Under the pieces are notes generated by a model. It made no database searches. It had not been told where the DNA came from and saw only the letters and a list, made by a program, of their open reading frames with translations. From Oceanospirillum sp048268485 (lineage in GTDB: Bacteria; Pseudomonadota; Gammaproteobacteria; Pseudomonadales; Halomonadaceae), in NCBI GenBank assembly GCA_048268485.1, contig JBLWVL010000014.1, positions 1-64,000 of the forward strand: 64,000 nucleotides of DNA, read 5' to 3'. Position numbers and translations under genes: made by a program. This document shows, piece by piece, positions 8,319 to 16,112 of this stretch; positions within the stretch are counted from its first letter, which is position 1; every line of letters starts with the position of its first letter.

Positions 8319-8933
8319 ATGGATGAGGTTTGGTTCTACCTGCAGCAGTTTTTTGATATTGACGCATATCAGCTGACACTGGATCAGTTTCTTACGGCCG
8401 GTGGTTGGGTGATGCAGATTATTGTCCTGCTGTGTCTGGTGCTTTTTTGTCTGCTGGCCGAACGGTATTGGTTCTGCTTTAGCGGTTATTCACAGCTGTA
8501 CCGGCAATTATACCAAGAGCAGAAAAGTGTATTTCAGGAACGCCTGAAAGAGGTCAACCCTCATCAGATCAGTGTTGCCCGTATTCAGAAAGACCCTTTG
8601 CTGAAAAGCCTGCTTTGTGATCTGCGTTTGGCTCTGAATGAGCGGCTTGGCATGATTCGCAGCCTGATCGCCCTTTGCCCGCTACTGGGGTTGTTGGGCA
8701 CCGTATCAGGCATGATTCAGGTGTTTGAGGTTCTGGCGGTCAGTGGTACGGGAAACCCCCGGCTGATGGCTGCAGGTATTGCCAGTGCCACCTTGCCAAC
8801 GTTGGCAGGTATGGCCGTTTCGGTAACAGGACTTTTACTGTACAGCTATCTGAAAAGCTGGAGCGACCGTAAACAGCAGCAGTTGCACAGCCATCTGCTG
8901 CAGGATCTGCAACAACTGCCCGGGCGATCATGA
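8319..8933 (+). CDS. exbB: ExbB-type proton channel subunit (ExbB2)
   Basis: 204 residues, three membrane helices, with the family motif LIALCPLLGLLGTVSGMI in the second helix and GIASATLPTLAGMAVSVTG in the third. In the inner membrane it should form the pentameric channel around ExbD and use the proton gradient to drive TonB. It sits three bases after ttpC and is followed by exbD, the standard TonB2 order. Confidence 0.9.
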   Translation: MDEVWFYLQQFFDIDAYQLTLDQFLTAGGWVMQIIVLLCLVLFCLLAERYWFCFSGYSQLYRQLYQEQKSVFQERLKEVNPHQISVARIQKDPLLKSLLCDLRLALNERLGMIRSLIALCPLLGLLGTVSGMIQVFEVLAVSGTGNPRLMAAGIASATLPTLAGMAVSVTGLLLYSYLKSWSDRKQQQLHSHLLQDLQQLPGRS

Positions 8934-8994
8934 TGTTAAACAGGGTTGAATCTTTAGCTATAACTGCCACTGAACTTGCCACAGGAACCGCTTT

Positions 8995-9396
8995 ATGAGT
9001 CGTTTTCTCAGCCAGCAGCAGGATGAAGCTGCCATCGATATGACACCTATGCTGGATGTGGTGTTTATTATGCTGATCTTTTTTATTGTCTCCACTTCTT
9101 TTGTCCGTGAGGCGGGTATTGATGTGAACCGGCCCTCCGCCAAAACCAGCGAAGGTCAGACACAAAGCGCGGTCATGATTGCTCTGTCTCCGGAAGGTGA
9201 GGTTTGGCTGGACCGGAAAGCCACCGATCTGCGTATGGTTCGTCCGACTCTGGAGCGTCTGCGTAGTGAACAGCCGGGATTAAGTGTTGTTGTTCAGGCG
9301 GACAGCAAAAGTACCACAGGCGATCTGGTGAAACTGATCGACCAGTTGCGGTTGGCCGGTGTGAAGTATACGGTGGCGACCCGTGACGGCGAGTAA
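8995..9396 (+). CDS. exbD: ExbD-type energy transducer (ExbD2)
   Basis: 133 residues with a short cytoplasmic N-terminus, one membrane helix that carries the proton-accepting Asp (Asp21 in MTPMLDVVFIMLIFF), and a periplasmic domain. An AGGA site precedes the ATG. The 3' end overlaps the start of tonB by 14 bases, so their synthesis is probably coupled. Confidence 0.92.
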   Translation: MSRFLSQQQDEAAIDMTPMLDVVFIMLIFFIVSTSFVREAGIDVNRPSAKTSEGQTQSAVMIALSPEGEVWLDRKATDLRMVRPTLERLRSEQPGLSVVVQADSKSTTGDLVKLIDQLRLAGVKYTVATRDGE

Positions 9397-10084
9397 TACT
9401 TCCTCCAAGGTGAGCGTCCGTTCAGCCTCACTGCGTACCCGTCTGAAACCCCTGCTGGTTTTGCCTGTTGGCGTACTGCTGACACTGGTGTTTTTTGTGC
9501 TTCTGGCTGAGATGGTGCAGATGGATCAGATGCAGAGATTACCGGAAGACAACAGTGCTGAACTCAGTCTCTTTATGCTACAGGATGAGTCTGATCTGGA
9601 GGTTCGTAAAAGAGCCCGGCCAGAACCACCGGAGCCTGCGCCGGAAAAACCGGCTATGCCTTCGGTAAGTCAGCCTCTGCAAAATATGCCGGTTACAGAT
9701 GTTCCGACTCCGGATCTGGATCTGCCGGATATTGCTGCAGAAAGCTCCTTTCAGCTGGATGTGGATATTAGCCAGTTCCAGCCCGGTGAGTCGGCTATGC
9801 AGATTGCAGAAAACCCTATGCCTTTGAGTCGGGTTAATCCGCGCTATCCCCGCAAGGCGTTGCGCCGGGGGTTAGAAGGTCAGGTGGTTCTGGAGTTTGT
9901 CGTTGATGCCAATGGAGATGTGGTGGAAGACTCCATCAAAATTGTCAGTGCCACACCAAAAGGTTTGTTTGAACGCACCAGTATTCGCGCCTTATCCCGC
10001 TGGCGCTTTCAGCCGAAAAAACAGGGGGGGCAGGGGGTTCCGTTCCGGGCCCGGCAAACTCTGGTCTTTAAGCTGGCCCAGTAA
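9383..10084 (+). CDS. tonB: TonB protein (TonB2 type)
   Basis: 233 residues from a GTG start within the end of exbD. After a basic N-terminus there is a membrane anchor (about residues 23-43), a short proline/glutamate-rich linker (RPEPPEPAPEKPA), and a C-terminal TonB domain with NPRYPRKALRRGLEGQVVLEF and a late WRFQPKK motif. It spans the periplasm and transmits ExbB/ExbD energy to outer-membrane receptors. The short linker fits TonB2 proteins better than long TonB1. No TonB-dependent receptor gene is beside it. Confidence 0.92.
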   Translation: MTASNTSSKVSVRSASLRTRLKPLLVLPVGVLLTLVFFVLLAEMVQMDQMQRLPEDNSAELSLFMLQDESDLEVRKRARPEPPEPAPEKPAMPSVSQPLQNMPVTDVPTPDLDLPDIAAESSFQLDVDISQFQPGESAMQIAENPMPLSRVNPRYPRKALRRGLEGQVVLEFVVDANGDVVEDSIKIVSATPKGLFERTSIRALSRWRFQPKKQGGQGVPFRARQTLVFKLAQ

Positions 10085-10162
10085 TAAGGCACACCAGGTG
10101 TATACCGGTATAAATTGTTTTGACGGGTATTGATACGTAATTCAAAGGATAACGAGGGCAGC

Positions 10163-11524
10163 ATGATGAACTTTCTCAATGGACTGGCCGCTTGCCGATG
10201 TGGCGCAGGCAGAAGCACTCAGAATAAAAAACACTGGTTGCGGCAGTACCGGTCTGGCCTGATGTTTCTGCTGATGCTCACCAGCAGCCTTGCCTTTACC
10301 GGCGTTCAGGCAGCCAACCTGTCTCCTGCTGAATTTAAGCAGATCCAGGAGATTCAGGCTCTGCAGACTGAGGCGCGCTGGCTTGAAGTGAAAACCCTGA
10401 TCAAGCAGCAGTTGACGGAAGAACCCAGTGAACTGATGCAGGCGATGCTCTGGCGTGCCCTTGCCCAGGCGGAACTGCAGGATGCTAACTACGGGAAAGC
10501 CCTTGCCGCTATCCGCAACGCCTGGCAACTGAAACAGCTGCCTGAGGCGGATCAGCTGAATCTGCAGGGGTTGTTGGCCCAGCTGATGATTCAGCAGGAT
10601 GAGCTGGATCAGGGGATTATTCTGTTTGAGGACTGGCTGGAAAAAACACCGGAAGAGCAGCGACAGCCCCGCCATTTTCTGACGTTAGCCCAGGCCTACA
10701 GTCAACAGGAAAGCTGGAGCAAAGCACTGCCTAACGCCAAAGAAGCGGTGGCCCGCCATGAGTCTGCACCGATTCCCTGGCTCTCTTTACTGGTTGGTTT
10801 ACACGCCCGTCTGGAGCAATGGTCTGATGCGGCTAATGTACAGAAGCGTATTCTGATTCAGGAACCCCGGCAGATGCGTCACTGGCGACAGCTGGCGATG
10901 CTGCAGTATCGCCAACTCGCTGGTCATGGCGCTGACCGGGATAGTATTAATCAGGAAGCCGTGGCCAGTCTGCGAATCGCCTGGGAGCAGGGGTTATTCG
11001 ACCGTGCCAATGATTACCAGCTGCTGAGTCAATGGTTGAATGCCAGTGGGCAACCTTTAAAAGCGGCACAGGTATTGACGGATGGTCTGGAAAAAGAAGC
11101 CTTTGCGGACAGAGGCGCTGACCAGGAACGGGTCGCTACTGAGCAACTGTCCAGTCTCTGGTTAAGGGCTAAAGAATGGGACAAGGCTGAACATACTCTG
11201 CAGCGGATTGTTGCTTTATATGAGCAGGAACCCGATATGGCTGAACGTTTGGCTGGGCTTTATAAACAGATCGCCCGGTTACAGATGCAGCAGAAAAAAT
11301 GGCAGGCGGCAGGTAATACCCTGAATACTCTGCTGGCAGAGTACCCGGCAGATCCCGCCGAAGTCTTGTTACTGCAAGGGATTGTCCTGCTACAGCAGCA
11401 GCAGGTGGAAGCGGCGGAAGGCAAATTTCATCTGGCGGAGCAAAATGTTGATTCCACATCCGATGAGTACGTTGGCAAGAATGCCCGTCAATGGCTGAGG
11501 TATATCGAACAGATTCGGAGTTAA
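10163..11524 (+). CDS. TPR-repeat protein of the TonB2 operon
   Basis: About 453 residues. An N-terminal basic region and a hydrophobic segment (about residues 37-53, ending FTGVQAAN) form a signal peptide or anchor; the rest consists of helical pairs typical of tetratricopeptide repeats (for example residues with the WLALAxAELQDANYGKALAAI-like pattern). A TPR protein closing DUF3450-ttpC-exbB-exbD-tonB operons is common in marine gammaproteobacteria and probably acts as an adaptor in the periplasm. GAGGG at 10154-10158 supports ATG 10163 or the adjacent ATG 10166. Confidence 0.8.
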   Translation: MMNFLNGLAACRCGAGRSTQNKKHWLRQYRSGLMFLLMLTSSLAFTGVQAANLSPAEFKQIQEIQALQTEARWLEVKTLIKQQLTEEPSELMQAMLWRALAQAELQDANYGKALAAIRNAWQLKQLPEADQLNLQGLLAQLMIQQDELDQGIILFEDWLEKTPEEQRQPRHFLTLAQAYSQQESWSKALPNAKEAVARHESAPIPWLSLLVGLHARLEQWSDAANVQKRILIQEPRQMRHWRQLAMLQYRQLAGHGADRDSINQEAVASLRIAWEQGLFDRANDYQLLSQWLNASGQPLKAAQVLTDGLEKEAFADRGADQERVATEQLSSLWLRAKEWDKAEHTLQRIVALYEQEPDMAERLAGLYKQIARLQMQQKKWQAAGNTLNTLLAEYPADPAEVLLLQGIVLLQQQQVEAAEGKFHLAEQNVDSTSDEYVGKNARQWLRYIEQIRS

Positions 11525-11532
11525 GGGCGAAA

Positions 11533-11829
11533 TCAGGCCATCACCAGATTGTATGGGGATACTTGCAAGGTGTCCTGCTGCTCTCTTGCCTGCCAGAGAT
11601 CGTAGGCATTCTGCAGTCTTAGCCAGTGCTCTGCGGAGGGCTTGCCGAATACCAGTTCCAGTCGTAATGCCATCTCAGGGGTGATCGCCCCTTTGCCATT
11701 CAGCACTTTCGATAGTGTTTTCCGGCTGACATCCAGATGCTTGGCAACATCTGTGATCGTCAGTTCCAGGGTTTCAATCACCAGTTCCTTGAGTATTTCA
11801 CCGGGGTGGGCGGGGTTGTGCATGCTCAT
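11533..11829 (-). CDS. higA: HigA-type antitoxin, XRE-family DNA-binding protein
   Basis: 98 residues. The N-terminal HPGEILKELVIE is the HigA/VapI family hallmark, followed by a helix-turn-helix (ITDVAKHLDVSRKTLSKVLNG, about residues 25-45) and the typical late motif SAEHWLRLQNAYDLW. It neutralises the HigB toxin and should repress its own promoter. Its ATG shares one base with the toxin stop codon (TGATG), so the pair is translationally coupled in toxin-first order, as usual for higBA. Confidence 0.93.
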   Translation of the reverse strand: MSMHNPAHPGEILKELVIETLELTITDVAKHLDVSRKTLSKVLNGKGAITPEMALRLELVFGKPSAEHWLRLQNAYDLWQAREQQDTLQVSPYNLVMA

Positions 11830-12107
11830 CAGTGATAATCCTCGTAATTTACAATTTCAACATCGCGGCCAATAAAACGATAAGTAATACGCCAGTTGCC
11901 GCTGACGCGCACCGACCAGATATCATCCCTGTTACCTTTCAGTTTGTGCATAAAGAGACCCGGAAGATCCATATCATCGGGGCTGGCAGCCTGATCAAGG
12001 TTGGTCAGAATCAAACGAAGTTTCTTTTCGTGTTTCTTCTGAATCCCTGATGTCGTCCCTGTGGCATAAAATTTCTGAAGGCCTTTGTGTACAAAGCTCC
12101 TAATCAT
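11829..12107 (-). CDS. higB: HigB-type mRNA interferase toxin (RelE superfamily)
   Basis: 92 residues. The MIRSFVHKGLQKFY start, the KLRLILTNLDQA segment, and the C-terminal WSVRVSGNWRITYRF and VNYEDYH motifs are those of HigB/RelE-like ribosome-dependent mRNA interferases; the basic and aromatic residues in that C-terminal block form the active site in the family. It looks full-length and intact. It is the first gene of the pair and the operator palindrome sits 10 bp upstream of its start. Confidence 0.93.
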   Translation of the reverse strand: MIRSFVHKGLQKFYATGTTSGIQKKHEKKLRLILTNLDQAASPDDMDLPGLFMHKLKGNRDDIWSVRVSGNWRITYRFIGRDVEIVNYEDYH

Positions 12108-12116
12108 GAGAGTAGT

Positions 12117-12133
12117 GTAACCTTAGAGGTTAC
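12117..12133 (-). promoter_or_regulatory. HigA operator palindrome
   Basis: GTAACCT at 12117-12123 and AGGTTAC at 12127-12133 form a perfect 7-bp inverted repeat with a 3-nt centre, immediately upstream of higB. Position and symmetry fit autorepression by the HigA dimer. Confidence 0.7.
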
Positions 12134-12240
12134 GCTTTGCTAGTGGCGAAGTCTGTTGTTTGTGCAGGCTTATAGCTGAGAACTAACTCTATGTATAATA
12201 AAGCTGCGGATAATCAATAGACCTCAAGGATATGGATAGT

Positions 12241-13116
12241 ATGAAAATTGATGGCTATGAAAAATTTAAGAGGGATCTTTTAGAGGGGCGTAGATATTTT
12301 TGGTCAGAGGAGTCTTCAGCATTTCTTGAATGGCTGTACGCCAGTGCGGAAGAGAAAGGTCTGTTTCAGACTATTGACAAAGGTTTCCCATTTTATAGAG
12401 CACGCAGAGGGGCTGTTTTAGGTATTGATGAAGATCATATCTGGTATAAAACATATAATTTGTCAGACTTTATACCAAGAAAAGAGCATACGGCTGAAGG
12501 CGGTCGCGTTCATAGCTCAAATATTCCAGCTCTGTATGTTTCTACATCACCATTAACAGCCGTAGCCGAAACTCGTTCAGGTGTAAATGAGGATGTCAGT
12601 GTTGCTTGCATTAAGGCCAATAAAAACTTCAAAGTATTAAATCTGAGTTTTGTCCATAAACTGCCTGACGTTATTGTATGTGCAAGATCTCTAATAATTG
12701 AGGGGGATTCTTATTTTGAGGCCCCTGCTGAGGACGAAGTCGAAAACTATATTTGGAATCAGGTCGCTTTTGATTTTTCTCGTCCAATCTACCGAGAAAA
12801 AGAAGCTCTGGGATATCTACCATGTCAGGTAATCTCAGAATATTTTCTGTCAAAAAATGTCGAAGCGATTGCTTTTGCCAGTCAGTTTGACGCTCGGTTG
12901 GCGGATACCAAGGAAACTCATCCTGAAACTAGGTTTCCCATATATTCCAGCTCTCAAGTTCACAAAGAAGATCACTATAATATTGCAATTTTCGATGTCT
13001 CTCATGAAAGTTATGAGCTTGTGAGAACTGATGTTTATCGGCAGAGAGGTCAGATTCACTTAATAGAAATGGAAAATAGCGTCCCTTGCTATCCTGAGAC
13101 AGAAAAAAACAATTAA
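12241..13116 (+). CDS. RES-domain protein, probable NAD+-degrading enzyme
   Basis: About 291 residues. The RES family (named for conserved Arg, Glu, Ser) is visible as FYRARRG around residue 52, GGRVHSSNIPALYVSTSP around 87-104, AVAETRSG around 108, and the C-terminal YLPCQVISEYFLSKNVEAI segment. Known RES toxins such as MbcT and Res degrade NAD+ and are held by an Xre-type partner. This one is longer, with an N-terminal extension of about 45 residues, and has no visible Xre/MbcA-type antitoxin next to it; the neighbouring higBA pair is on the other strand. AAGGA at 12226-12230 favours ATG 12241 over the ATG at 12232. The DNA is AT-rich compared with the surroundings, a sign of transfer. Toxicity is inferred, not shown. 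Confidence 0.8.
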   Translation: MKIDGYEKFKRDLLEGRRYFWSEESSAFLEWLYASAEEKGLFQTIDKGFPFYRARRGAVLGIDEDHIWYKTYNLSDFIPRKEHTAEGGRVHSSNIPALYVSTSPLTAVAETRSGVNEDVSVACIKANKNFKVLNLSFVHKLPDVIVCARSLIIEGDSYFEAPAEDEVENYIWNQVAFDFSRPIYREKEALGYLPCQVISEYFLSKNVEAIAFASQFDARLADTKETHPETRFPIYSSSQVHKEDHYNIAIFDVSHESYELVRTDVYRQRGQIHLIEMENSVPCYPETEKNN

Positions 13117-13130
13117 TACTTCTGGGGCTA

Positions 13131-13366
13131 CCACGCGGAGCGTGGGAGCCAGTCTGTTGTTTCTCAGTCAGAGAGCATAGGAGCCAGTCTGTTGTTTCTC
13201 AGTCAGAGAGCATAGGAGTCAGTCTGTTGTTTCTCAGTCAGAGAGCGTGGGAGCCAGTCTGTTGTTTCTCAGTCAGAGAGCATAGGAGCCAGTCTGTTGT
13301 TTCTCAGCCAGAGAGTATAGGAGCCAGTCTGTTGTTTCTCAGTCAGAGGGCGTGGGAGCCAGTCTG
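13131..13366. repeat. Array of 35-bp direct repeats, about 6.3 copies
   Basis: Starting at 13145 a 35-bp unit begins GGAGCCAGTCTGTTG and ends in CAGAGAGCATA or CAGAGAGCGTG; further copies start at 13180, 13215, 13250, 13285, 13320 and (partial) 13355. The copies differ at only a few bases. The array is preceded by a palindrome CCACGC-GGA-GCGTGG at 13131-13145. There are no spacers, so it is not a CRISPR array. The 12-base word AGTCTGTTGTTT of the unit also occurs at 12150-12161, on the other side of the RES gene. Confidence 0.95.
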
Positions 13367-13387
13367 CTTCCCGAAGGTTGAACACCT

Positions 13388-14032
13388 TCAACCCTCCGGA
13401 AACACCATCACTTCATCCCCTTCCTGCCAGGGTTCAAACTTGGTCATGGCCTGCAGAAATACCGGATGTTCCAGCCAGTTTTGCAGCCATTGTTGCAACT
13501 TCGGATAGGGCAGCGAATAAAACGTCTGGCGGTCGACGTGGGCAAATTGGCGCACAAAGGGCATGATGCCGATATCGGCGATGCTGATCTTGTCACCCAG
13601 CAGGTAAGGCCGGTCGGTCAGTAACTCTTCAAGTGTCTGCAGGAAAACCTCGCCGTTCAGGCGGTACTCCCGTTGGCTCATTTCAGGATGACGGTCTGCG
13701 TATTTATAGCGATCCAGCCAGTGTTTAAAGTCGCCATCGTTCTGATCCAGAAGGCCTGTGGCTAACGATTGATCGGCTTTCAAAAGACCCGTCGGATCAT
13801 GCTGTGCCAGCGCCCATTCCAGAATCTCCCGGCTTTCTTCAATAACATGGCCATCCGGCAGTTCCAGCACAGGAACCGTCCCCTTCGGACTGATCGCCAG
13901 CATAGGCGCGGGTTTACTTTTCAGGATGATCTCCCGCAGCTCAACCTGCAATCCGGCAAATAATAACCCGAGTCGGGCGCGCATAGCGTAGGGACATCGA
14001 CGAAAGGAGTAGAGGCGAGGGAGTGTACGCAT
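13388..14032 (-). CDS. Glutathione S-transferase family protein
   Basis: About 214 residues. An N-terminal thioredoxin-fold domain with the CPYAMRAR motif near residue 13 (glutaredoxin/omega-like active Cys), the cis-Pro motif KGTVPVLEL, then the helical C-terminal domain with the N-capping SIADIGIMPFVRQ segment. Probable role: glutathione-dependent reduction or conjugation in the cytosol. I start at ATG on base 14032 because this puts the active-site motif at the usual distance; the frame is open further upstream. Confidence 0.85.
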   Translation of the reverse strand: MRTLPRLYSFRRCPYAMRARLGLLFAGLQVELREIILKSKPAPMLAISPKGTVPVLELPDGHVIEESREILEWALAQHDPTGLLKADQSLATGLLDQNDGDFKHWLDRYKYADRHPEMSQREYRLNGEVFLQTLEELLTDRPYLLGDKISIADIGIMPFVRQFAHVDRQTFYSLPYPKLQQWLQNWLEHPVFLQAMTKFEPWQEGDEVMVFPEG

Positions 14033-14157
14033 AACATGTGTTTTCCAAAGAAATGGACAAGTATCTTGAATTGGGTAAAGCCCTTTAAAATCAATGGCTT
14101 TAGCTCGATTGTATGAATGTTTAGTGTAAACAAACCTGATGCTGATCACCAAGGGAT

Positions 14158-14217
14158 CTACGTATTTTTACGTAGTCGGGTGCGTAGTTTCTACAGGTGG
14201 GCTACGTACTCACCCGA
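14158..14217. repeat. Nested inverted repeats upstream of dctP
   Basis: CTACGTA/TACGTAG (14158-14164, 14169-14175) form a 7-bp stem with a TTTT loop. Directly after, TCGGGTG (14176-14182) pairs with CACCCGA (14211-14217), with a smaller GTAG-TTT-CTAC repeat inside. The block lies about 120 bp before dctP and could be an operator for the adjacent two-component regulator or a transcription terminator without a T-run. Confidence 0.7.
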
Positions 14218-14335
14218 ATAGTGGCTGATATTTGTTTTTGTAACTATCCCTGCTGTTCAAGAAGCCCGCTGGCTCTGGGTTTAGCAACTGGCAGCCGGTG
14301 GGGCATTCCGAAAAACGCTGAGGATGATAAAAACA

Positions 14336-15427
14336 ATGTTTAGCGCTCTGAAAAAACTTCCCTTTGGTAAGAAGGCTCTGGCAGCAGCAACCTGCCTGAG
14401 TATTCTTGCAGCTCCTGCGATGGCAGATGATAAAGTTTACCGCCTTAAAATGGCGGAAGGCTGGCCGACTAACTTCCCGATCTTTGGTGACTCACCACGT
14501 AATATGGCGAAGATGGCTGAAGAGATGTCCGGTGGTCGCCTGAAGATCACAATCGATTCCGCCAATAAGCACAAAGCGCCTCTGGCGATCTTTGATATGG
14601 TGAAAGGTGGCCAGTACGATATGGGCCATACTGCATCCTACTACTGGAAGGGTAAAGATCCGAACACCCTTTTCTTTACTACAATGCCTTTTGGTATGAC
14701 AGCGCCTGAGCAGTACGCCTGGTTCTATCATGGCGGTGGTATGGAGCTGATGCAGAAGGTGTATAAGCGTCACCGTATGCTCTCTTTCCCTGGTGGTAAC
14801 ACGGGTATCCAGATGGGCGGTTGGTTCCGCAAGGAGATCAACTCTCTGGAAGACCTGCAGGGTCTGAAAATGCGTATTCCAGGTTTCGCTGGTGAAATTC
14901 TGGCAGAGCTGGGTGCTAAACCAACGAATATTGCGACCGGTGAGCTGTATACCTCCCTTGAGCGTAACACCATTGATGCACTGGAGTGGGTGGGGCCTTC
15001 TCTGGATCTGCGTATGGGCTTCCATAAAATCGCACCCTACTACTACACCGGCTGGCATGAGCCTGCAACCGAACTGCAGTTCCTGATCAATGAGCGCAGC
15101 TGGAAGAAACTGCCGAAAGATCTTCAGGAGATTCTGCGTGTTGCGATGCGTACCGCATCTTATGACATGTACACTCAGTCGACCCACGCTTCCGGTGAGA
15201 ACTGGGCAACGATGAAGCAGGAATATCCGAATATTCAGGTAAAACGCTTCCCGGATGAAGTGATCGAGGCGATGCGCGCTGCGAACACTAAACTGTTGAA
15301 AGAGAAAGCTGAAGCCGACCCAATGGCAAAAGAGATTATTGAATCTCAGGCTAAGTATCTGAAACAGGTTCGTGCCTGGACCAATATTGCAGATAAGCAA
15401 TATCTGGATTCCATTGCCGGCGAATAA
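14336..15427 (+). CDS. dctP: TRAP transporter periplasmic solute-binding protein (DctP family)
   Basis: About 363 residues with a signal peptide (AATCLSILAAPAMADD). The DctP family is evident: the conserved MRIPGFAGEI (substrate-carboxylate Arg), GELYTSLERNTIDALEWVGP and PYYYTGWHEP segments. The last two are closest to TakP-like proteins that bind 2-keto acids or related carboxylates; the substrate here is inferred. AGGA at 14321-14324 fits ATG 14336 better than an ATG at 14324, which overlaps it. It is followed by the small and large permease genes and by a histidine kinase/regulator pair. Confidence 0.9.
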   Translation: MFSALKKLPFGKKALAAATCLSILAAPAMADDKVYRLKMAEGWPTNFPIFGDSPRNMAKMAEEMSGGRLKITIDSANKHKAPLAIFDMVKGGQYDMGHTASYYWKGKDPNTLFFTTMPFGMTAPEQYAWFYHGGGMELMQKVYKRHRMLSFPGGNTGIQMGGWFRKEINSLEDLQGLKMRIPGFAGEILAELGAKPTNIATGELYTSLERNTIDALEWVGPSLDLRMGFHKIAPYYYTGWHEPATELQFLINERSWKKLPKDLQEILRVAMRTASYDMYTQSTHASGENWATMKQEYPNIQVKRFPDEVIEAMRAANTKLLKEKAEADPMAKEIIESQAKYLKQVRAWTNIADKQYLDSIAGE

Positions 15428-15448
15428 CACCGATTGATGCTGTAACTT

Positions 15449-15472
15449 CGGCCGGAATATATCTACCGGCCG
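15449..15472 (+). promoter_or_regulatory. Intercistronic hairpin between dctP and dctQ
   Basis: CGGCCGG (15449-15455) and CCGGCCG (15466-15472) form a GC-rich 7-bp stem with a 10-nt loop. No T-run follows directly. Such hairpins commonly protect the upstream mRNA or reduce read-through, which would give more binding protein than permease. Confidence 0.6.
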
Positions 15473-15551
15473 GGGTTATGGTTTTTTCTACTAGTGTGAC
15501 GGTTTTATTTTTACTCCTTTCCATTATCACCTTGCCCCGATAGGAATAGCT

Positions 15552-16103
15552 ATGTCCCCGACATCTGTGCCTCTGCTTGTGCGGCTGGAGAACGGCCTGA
15601 ACTGGGTCTCCGATCGCCTGGGCACCTTTTCTGCCCTGTTATTTCTGCTACTGCTGGCGAATGTCTTTTATGATGTGCTGGCCCGTTATCTCTGGAATGA
15701 TGTATCCATTGCCCTTCAGGAGCTGGAATGGCACCTGTTTGCGGCTATGTTTCTGTTTGGTGTGCCTTATACCCTGAGAGCTGGCGGTCATGTACGGGTC
15801 GATCTGATCTACGAGCGTTTGTCACCTAATGCTCGTGCCTGGATCGATTTTATGGGAACACTGGTTTTCCTGTTTCCTTTCTGCCTGTTGGTGGGTTGGT
15901 TTGGTATTGATTTTGTTAAGGAAGCTTACGAACTTGGTGAGAGCAGTGGTGATCCGGGTGGTTTATCTCAGCGTTGGATTATTAAAGCTGCGATTCCGGT
16001 TTCTTTTGCGTTTATGGCGATGAGTGGTCTTGGGCTGCTACTGAACTCGGTGAATACCCTGCTGGGTCACCATAAACCGATTTATCATAAAACAGATCTT
16101 TAG
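15552..16103 (+). CDS. dctQ: TRAP transporter small permease subunit (DctQ family)
   Basis: 183 residues with four predicted membrane helices. The conserved early YDVLARYLWN and QELEWHLF segments and RAGGHVRVDLIYERL are typical DctQ motifs. It pairs with DctM in the inner membrane to form the sodium-driven permease. An AGGA site precedes the ATG and dctM begins 10 bases later. Confidence 0.9.
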   Translation: MSPTSVPLLVRLENGLNWVSDRLGTFSALLFLLLLANVFYDVLARYLWNDVSIALQELEWHLFAAMFLFGVPYTLRAGGHVRVDLIYERLSPNARAWIDFMGTLVFLFPFCLLVGWFGIDFVKEAYELGESSGDPGGLSQRWIIKAAIPVSFAFMAMSGLGLLLNSVNTLLGHHKPIYHKTDL

Positions 16104-16112
16104 GAGACCGCT

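Noticed and set aside
13145..13366. CRISPR array
   Set aside because: The repeats follow each other directly with no unique spacers, and no cas genes are near.
13227..13508. 93-codon plus-strand ORF with repeated peptides
   Set aside because: It is an accidental frame through the 35-bp repeats and runs into the GST gene on the other strand.
14492..15430. 312-codon minus-strand ORF
   Set aside because: It is the exact shadow of dctP, which has a full domain and signal peptide.
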